From NCBI GenBank assembly GCA_018268335.1, contig JAFDWT010000034.1:1-33401 (forward strand): 33,401 bases of DNA, written 5' to 3'. Below are positions 30,918 through 33,401 of this stretch, piece by piece. The notes beneath the pieces were generated by a model. That model was not told the DNA's origin, did not search any database, and saw only the letters and a list, made by a program, of their open reading frames with translations. Position numbers and translations under genes: made by a program. Position 1 is the stretch's first letter, and each line of letters begins with the position of its first letter. The DNA comes from Armatimonadota bacterium (lineage in GTDB: Bacteria; Armatimonadota; Fimbriimonadia; Fimbriimonadales; Fimbriimonadaceae).

Positions 30918-31244
30918 ATGAAGAAACAACGTGGTTGGGGGTTCGCCGTCAGCGTCGGCATCGCGATTCTGCTGCTGTGCACAGCGGGAGGCTTCGCCTA
31001 TGGGTTCAAAGACGGCCTGGCGAATCCGGACAAGTACGACTGGACCTATCTGGGTGACACTGGCCTGGCCTCCGAGATCACTGGCGGCATCAAGATCGGC
31101 ACTTATGGGCTCCTGGCCGGCCTTGTTTTGACGGTGCTGTATTTCATCGTCTTCGCGCAAGCCAAAAAGAAGGGCGGCGGCCCAGTGGCGGTCGGCCAGG
31201 CCCTGACTGACGTAGTCGAGGCGGCAGAAGAAGTTAACGCTTAG
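30918..31244 (+). CDS. Small two-span membrane protein with acidic tail, unknown
   Basis: The 108-residue protein has a basic N terminus (MKKQRGWG), two transmembrane helices (about 8-28 and 61-80), a short loop containing DKYDWTYLGDTG and an acidic C-terminal tail. I recognise no family. The ATG at 30918 is chosen because GGAG lies 8 nt upstream; a GTG at 30909 overlaps that site. The 145-nt stretch after it (31245-31389) shows no feature that I can support. Confidence 0.6.
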   Translation: MKKQRGWGFAVSVGIAILLLCTAGGFAYGFKDGLANPDKYDWTYLGDTGLASEITGGIKIGTYGLLAGLVLTVLYFIVFAQAKKKGGGPVAVGQALTDVVEAAEEVNA

Positions 31245-31389
31245 GCGAATAGTCGTTCTTACCTTTGGCGCGAGGATGCCAAGTGCGCGGCCTGCAGGAG
31301 CCGTCTTCGAAGGCTATTGCAATCCGATCTACCCAGGCTGACAGCAGTAGTGGAACTTCCCTACGCCCTACGGCCTTGTTCTGGAACAG

Positions 31390-32154
31390 ATGAACGACTG
31401 GGTCAAGCGGAGCCTTGTGACAAGCCTCATCTGGCTTGTCGGAGCTGCCTTGGGGTTAGTCGCATCGATATCTCTACTCCAAATTGTGATCCTCGCCACT
31501 TCCGATGGGAATACCTTTGGCATGGGCATGATGATGGTTCTATTTGCCCCATTTGCAGCCGTTTTTGGCTGTGTGCTCGGAGTGGTCGGGGCGGTCCATC
31601 TGCGAGGCACCATTGATGCTGAAGTTGATGTCGAGAAGAGAAAGAGTCGGAAGAGAGTAGCCACCCTGGCGGCCATAACCCCGGTCGCCCTGTTCCTCAT
31701 TGCATGTTTCTTATACGAACACTTTGACGACCCGCCCTTGGACGACCAACTCATTGCCAACTTCAATGAGCACCGGGACACGTTCGAGAAGTTGCTGCAA
31801 ATGACAGCCACGGACAGCCGACTCTTGCGGGTCGATGAGAATTGGACGGATCCACGCGACCCCGGCTCCATCGGTGTTTCCTCTGACCGTATCGAAACAT
31901 ACCGCCGACTGTGCCGCGAGGCTCATGTGCCTCGGGGGTTGTCCCGATATGCCGGTAATGTCGAATTCATGTACTGGGGCATCGGCTCGGCAGTCTCAGA
32001 CGACCTCGACAAAGGATACGCCTACCTTGACACCGCGCCACCCAATCTAAAGGCCAGTCTCGATGGTTTTGAACCCAAGAGCCGCGCTGCTGAAAGACAC
32101 TATCGCCACATTCGGGGAAACTGGTACCTGTATATCGACTACATTCCCGGATGA
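31390..32154 (+). CDS. Membrane protein with conserved C-terminal domain of unknown function
   Basis: The 254-residue protein has three transmembrane helices (about 10-35, 44-71 and 90-110). A soluble domain follows with DDQLIANFNEHRDTFEKLLQ, then IETYRRLCREAHV, YWGIGSAVSDDLDKGYAYL and a terminal GNWYLYIDYIPG. The soluble part resembles a family of hypothetical proteins found in many bacteria whose function is unknown. The DNA of this gene and the next looks less GC-rich and less codon-biased than the rest of the window, so recent acquisition or low expression is possible. No Shine-Dalgarno is obvious before the ATG. Confidence 0.65.
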   Translation: MNDWVKRSLVTSLIWLVGAALGLVASISLLQIVILATSDGNTFGMGMMMVLFAPFAAVFGCVLGVVGAVHLRGTIDAEVDVEKRKSRKRVATLAAITPVALFLIACFLYEHFDDPPLDDQLIANFNEHRDTFEKLLQMTATDSRLLRVDENWTDPRDPGSIGVSSDRIETYRRLCREAHVPRGLSRYAGNVEFMYWGIGSAVSDDLDKGYAYLDTAPPNLKASLDGFEPKSRAAERHYRHIRGNWYLYIDYIPG

Positions 32155-32194
32155 CCGTTTTTTGAATGTGTCTGCGACGATTGGAGCGCTAGCG

Positions 32195-32884
32195 ATGACT
32201 CTGTTGGCAACCATGATCGAACTGAAAGTCACTAGAGCCTTGTATGCGTGGGGCGGTCTTGGCTGGCCCACTAGAGTCTTTGTTTCTATTGCCGCAACAG
32301 TGATTTGTGGGATCACTGATTGGTTGGCGGCGCGATCCTGGCCGCTGAAGACCCCTTCGTTTGGCGTGAGCCCGGAAGCGGTTTTGCACATGGGTCGCAC
32401 CCAAGAGCCCAGCTTTCAGTATTTCTCCAGCCAAGCAGTTTGGGAGTCATATCACGTTTCTCAGGGCGTGTGGCTCGGCCTATGGCTCAGTTTCATTGCC
32501 CTCTGGATCGGCAGTATTTACGGGAATCGGACGACAGCAATCCCACCGCCGCGTTGGTATCCACGGGCAGACGCTAACGAGCCGAGAATTGAAACCTATG
32601 AAGAGGCCTTGCTCGCCAGAAGCACGAGCACGCTATTGTGGTCTGTGCTGATTTGGGCAGTTTTGACTTGGTTGTTGCTCTATCCGGAATGCGTTCCCAC
32701 ACTTTTTTGGAGTGACTGTCAGACGGACGTTCAATTTGGCAACCTCCTGGCTGGCGGTATCGCAGGATTGTTCGCGGGCGTCCTCGTCAACATCGCCCGC
32801 ACTTCTCGTTTGCGTCCCGGTCAACCCTCCCATAAGGTGACAACGGGACTCGCTGAAACCAAATCGCCTGCCGATACGTTATAA
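32195..32884 (+). CDS. Multi-span membrane protein, unknown
   Basis: The product is 229 residues from the ATG at 32195, with about five hydrophobic helices (near 1-12, 27-46, 95-115, 148-165 and 187-205). I recognise no family. GGAG lies 8 nt before the ATG, which supports this start; a GTG near 32168 would add a fuller first helix, and the frame is open back to 32063, overlapping the previous gene. It follows the preceding gene by 40 nt and has similar, less GC-rich base use, so the two may be co-transcribed. The clpB promoter overlaps its 3' end. Confidence 0.6.
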   Translation: MTLLATMIELKVTRALYAWGGLGWPTRVFVSIAATVICGITDWLAARSWPLKTPSFGVSPEAVLHMGRTQEPSFQYFSSQAVWESYHVSQGVWLGLWLSFIALWIGSIYGNRTTAIPPPRWYPRADANEPRIETYEEALLARSTSTLLWSVLIWAVLTWLLLYPECVPTLFWSDCQTDVQFGNLLAGGIAGLFAGVLVNIARTSRLRPGQPSHKVTTGLAETKSPADTL

Positions 32885-32885
32885 T
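32880..32885 (+). promoter_or_regulatory. -10 box of the clpB promoter
   Basis: A perfect TATAAT lies 36 nt upstream of the clpB ATG and overlaps the stop codon of the preceding gene. No convincing -35 is seen 16-18 nt upstream. Transcription would begin near 32892, just before the HAIR-like operator. Confidence 0.55.
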
Positions 32886-32900
32886 AATCAAGGCAGATAA

Positions 32901-32921
32901 CTTGAGCCTCTGAGACTCAAT
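32901..32921 (+). promoter_or_regulatory. HAIR-like operator (HspR site) upstream of clpB
   Basis: CTTGAGC, seven bases, ACTCAAT. This matches 12 of 14 positions of the HspR-associated inverted repeat CTTGAGT-N7-ACTCAAG with the exact spacer. It lies between the predicted transcription start and the start codon, ending at the base before the ATG. HspR represses clpB and dnaK operons in actinobacteria and some other phyla. No hspR gene is in the window. Confidence 0.65.
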
Positions 32922-33401
32922 ATGCGATTCGACAAACTCACTATCAAGGCGCAGGATGCTTTTCAGGCTGCGCAGGAGGCCGCTTCGCGGTACCAGCACC
33001 AGGCGATCGAGCCTGAGCACCTGCTGACCGCCCTTCTGGAGCAGAGCGGCAGCCTTTCGCGGTCGCTCGTCGAGAAGGCGGGGGCCAACGCCAACGACAT
33101 CCTCGGCCAGTTGGACGAGGAGCTGAAGAAGCAGGCCAAGGTCAGCGGCGCCAGCACTTACGGCACTAACCTGGGCTCGCGCCTGACGACTCTTTTCAAC
33201 AACGCCTTCAGCATCGGCGAGCGGCTGCAGGACGAATATATCAGCACCGAACACCTGCTGCTCGCGACCCTGGAAGACTCCGGACCGGCAGGACGGACTC
33301 TCAAGGCTGCCGGCTTGACGAAGGAAGCCCTGGAGGCTGCCGTCCTCGAAATCCGGGCCGGCCGCAAGATCACTGATCCGAATGCCGAATCCAACTTCCA
33401 G
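32922..33401 (+). CDS. clpB: ATP-dependent chaperone ClpB, 5' part
   Basis: The first 160 codons are present; the gene runs off the window end. MRFDKLTIKAQDAFQAAQEAA and HQAIEPEHLLTALLEQ, then DEYISTEHLLLATLE, are the two Clp_N repeats, followed by the start of the linker to the first AAA+ domain. ClpB is a hexameric disaggregase that works with DnaK to rescue aggregated proteins. ClpA and ClpC share the Clp_N fold, but the wording here is that of ClpB. There is no Shine-Dalgarno; the ATG directly follows the HAIR-like operator. A TATAAT box lies 36 nt upstream. Confidence 0.93.
   Translation, partial: MRFDKLTIKAQDAFQAAQEAASRYQHQAIEPEHLLTALLEQSGSLSRSLVEKAGANANDILGQLDEELKKQAKVSGASTYGTNLGSRLTTLFNNAFSIGERLQDEYISTEHLLLATLEDSGPAGRTLKAAGLTKEALEAAVLEIRAGRKITDPNAESNFQ

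Noticed and set aside
31377-31388. TGTTC-TG-GAACA palindrome before the gene at 31390 as a LexA box
   Set aside because: The arms are in the reverse order and spacing differs from the GAAC-N4-GTTC type; it is short enough to be chance.
1-33401. CRISPR arrays, insertion sequences, prophage genes or rRNA
   Set aside because: No regularly spaced direct repeats, transposase, integrase, phage structural genes or rRNA segments were seen.

Overview
The window is a GC-rich, gene-dense stretch of a bacterial chromosome. It has no prophage, insertion sequence, CRISPR array or rRNA. The gene set points to a diderm bacterium outside the well-studied phyla, most likely Armatimonadota (Fimbriimonas-like). 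The clues are a PEP-CTERM protein, lipoproteins, a BTAD/SARP-like regulator, a PafA/Dop (Pup-ligase family) gene without an actinobacterial context, and both HrcA/CIRCE-type and HspR/HAIR-type heat-shock sites. This assignment is inference; no marker gene was compared with a database.

Layout. 1-2953: a secreted TPR-thioredoxin fusion protein and a VapBC toxin-antitoxin pair. 2950-5349 (minus): cytochrome bd oxidase genes cydB and cydA, with a promoter and a perfect inverted repeat upstream. 5607-9567: a secreted beta-rich protein, a PEP-CTERM protein and a divergent winged-helix/TPR regulator. 9577-10288: groES with a CIRCE-like operator, then a repeat-rich intergenic region. 10289-15667: a cyclic-nucleotide-binding protein, a Tat-type class V aminotransferase, a TMEM175-like channel, an ABC-2 exporter pair, tRNA-Gln(CTG), a VanZ-like protein and a small membrane protein. 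15798-21311 (plus): a compact operon ffh-rpsP-khpA-rimM-obg-nadD-rsfS-TPR membrane protein for protein targeting and ribosome assembly, with several overlapping genes and without trmD or rplS. 21313-24874 (minus): a class C beta-lactamase-fold hydrolase and the pyruvate dehydrogenase E1 genes pdhA-pdhB. 24992-28169: a NodB deacetylase lipoprotein, a matrixin-like metalloprotease lipoprotein and the PafA/Dop-family gene. 28338-33401: hrcA, a CBS-domain protein, five small or medium hypothetical membrane proteins, and the 5' part of clpB running off the end.

Two themes stand out. First, protein quality control: groES, hrcA, clpB, the PafA/Dop enzyme and their likely operators lie in one window. 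Second, many first-in-operon genes lack a Shine-Dalgarno sequence and instead carry a -10-like hexamer (TAGACT, TACACT, TATACT or CACAAT) exactly 6-7 nt before the start codon, often GTG or TTG. This is the signature of leaderless transcripts. Intergenic regions also carry G-quadruplex-capable repeats, REP-like palindromes and strong hairpins.
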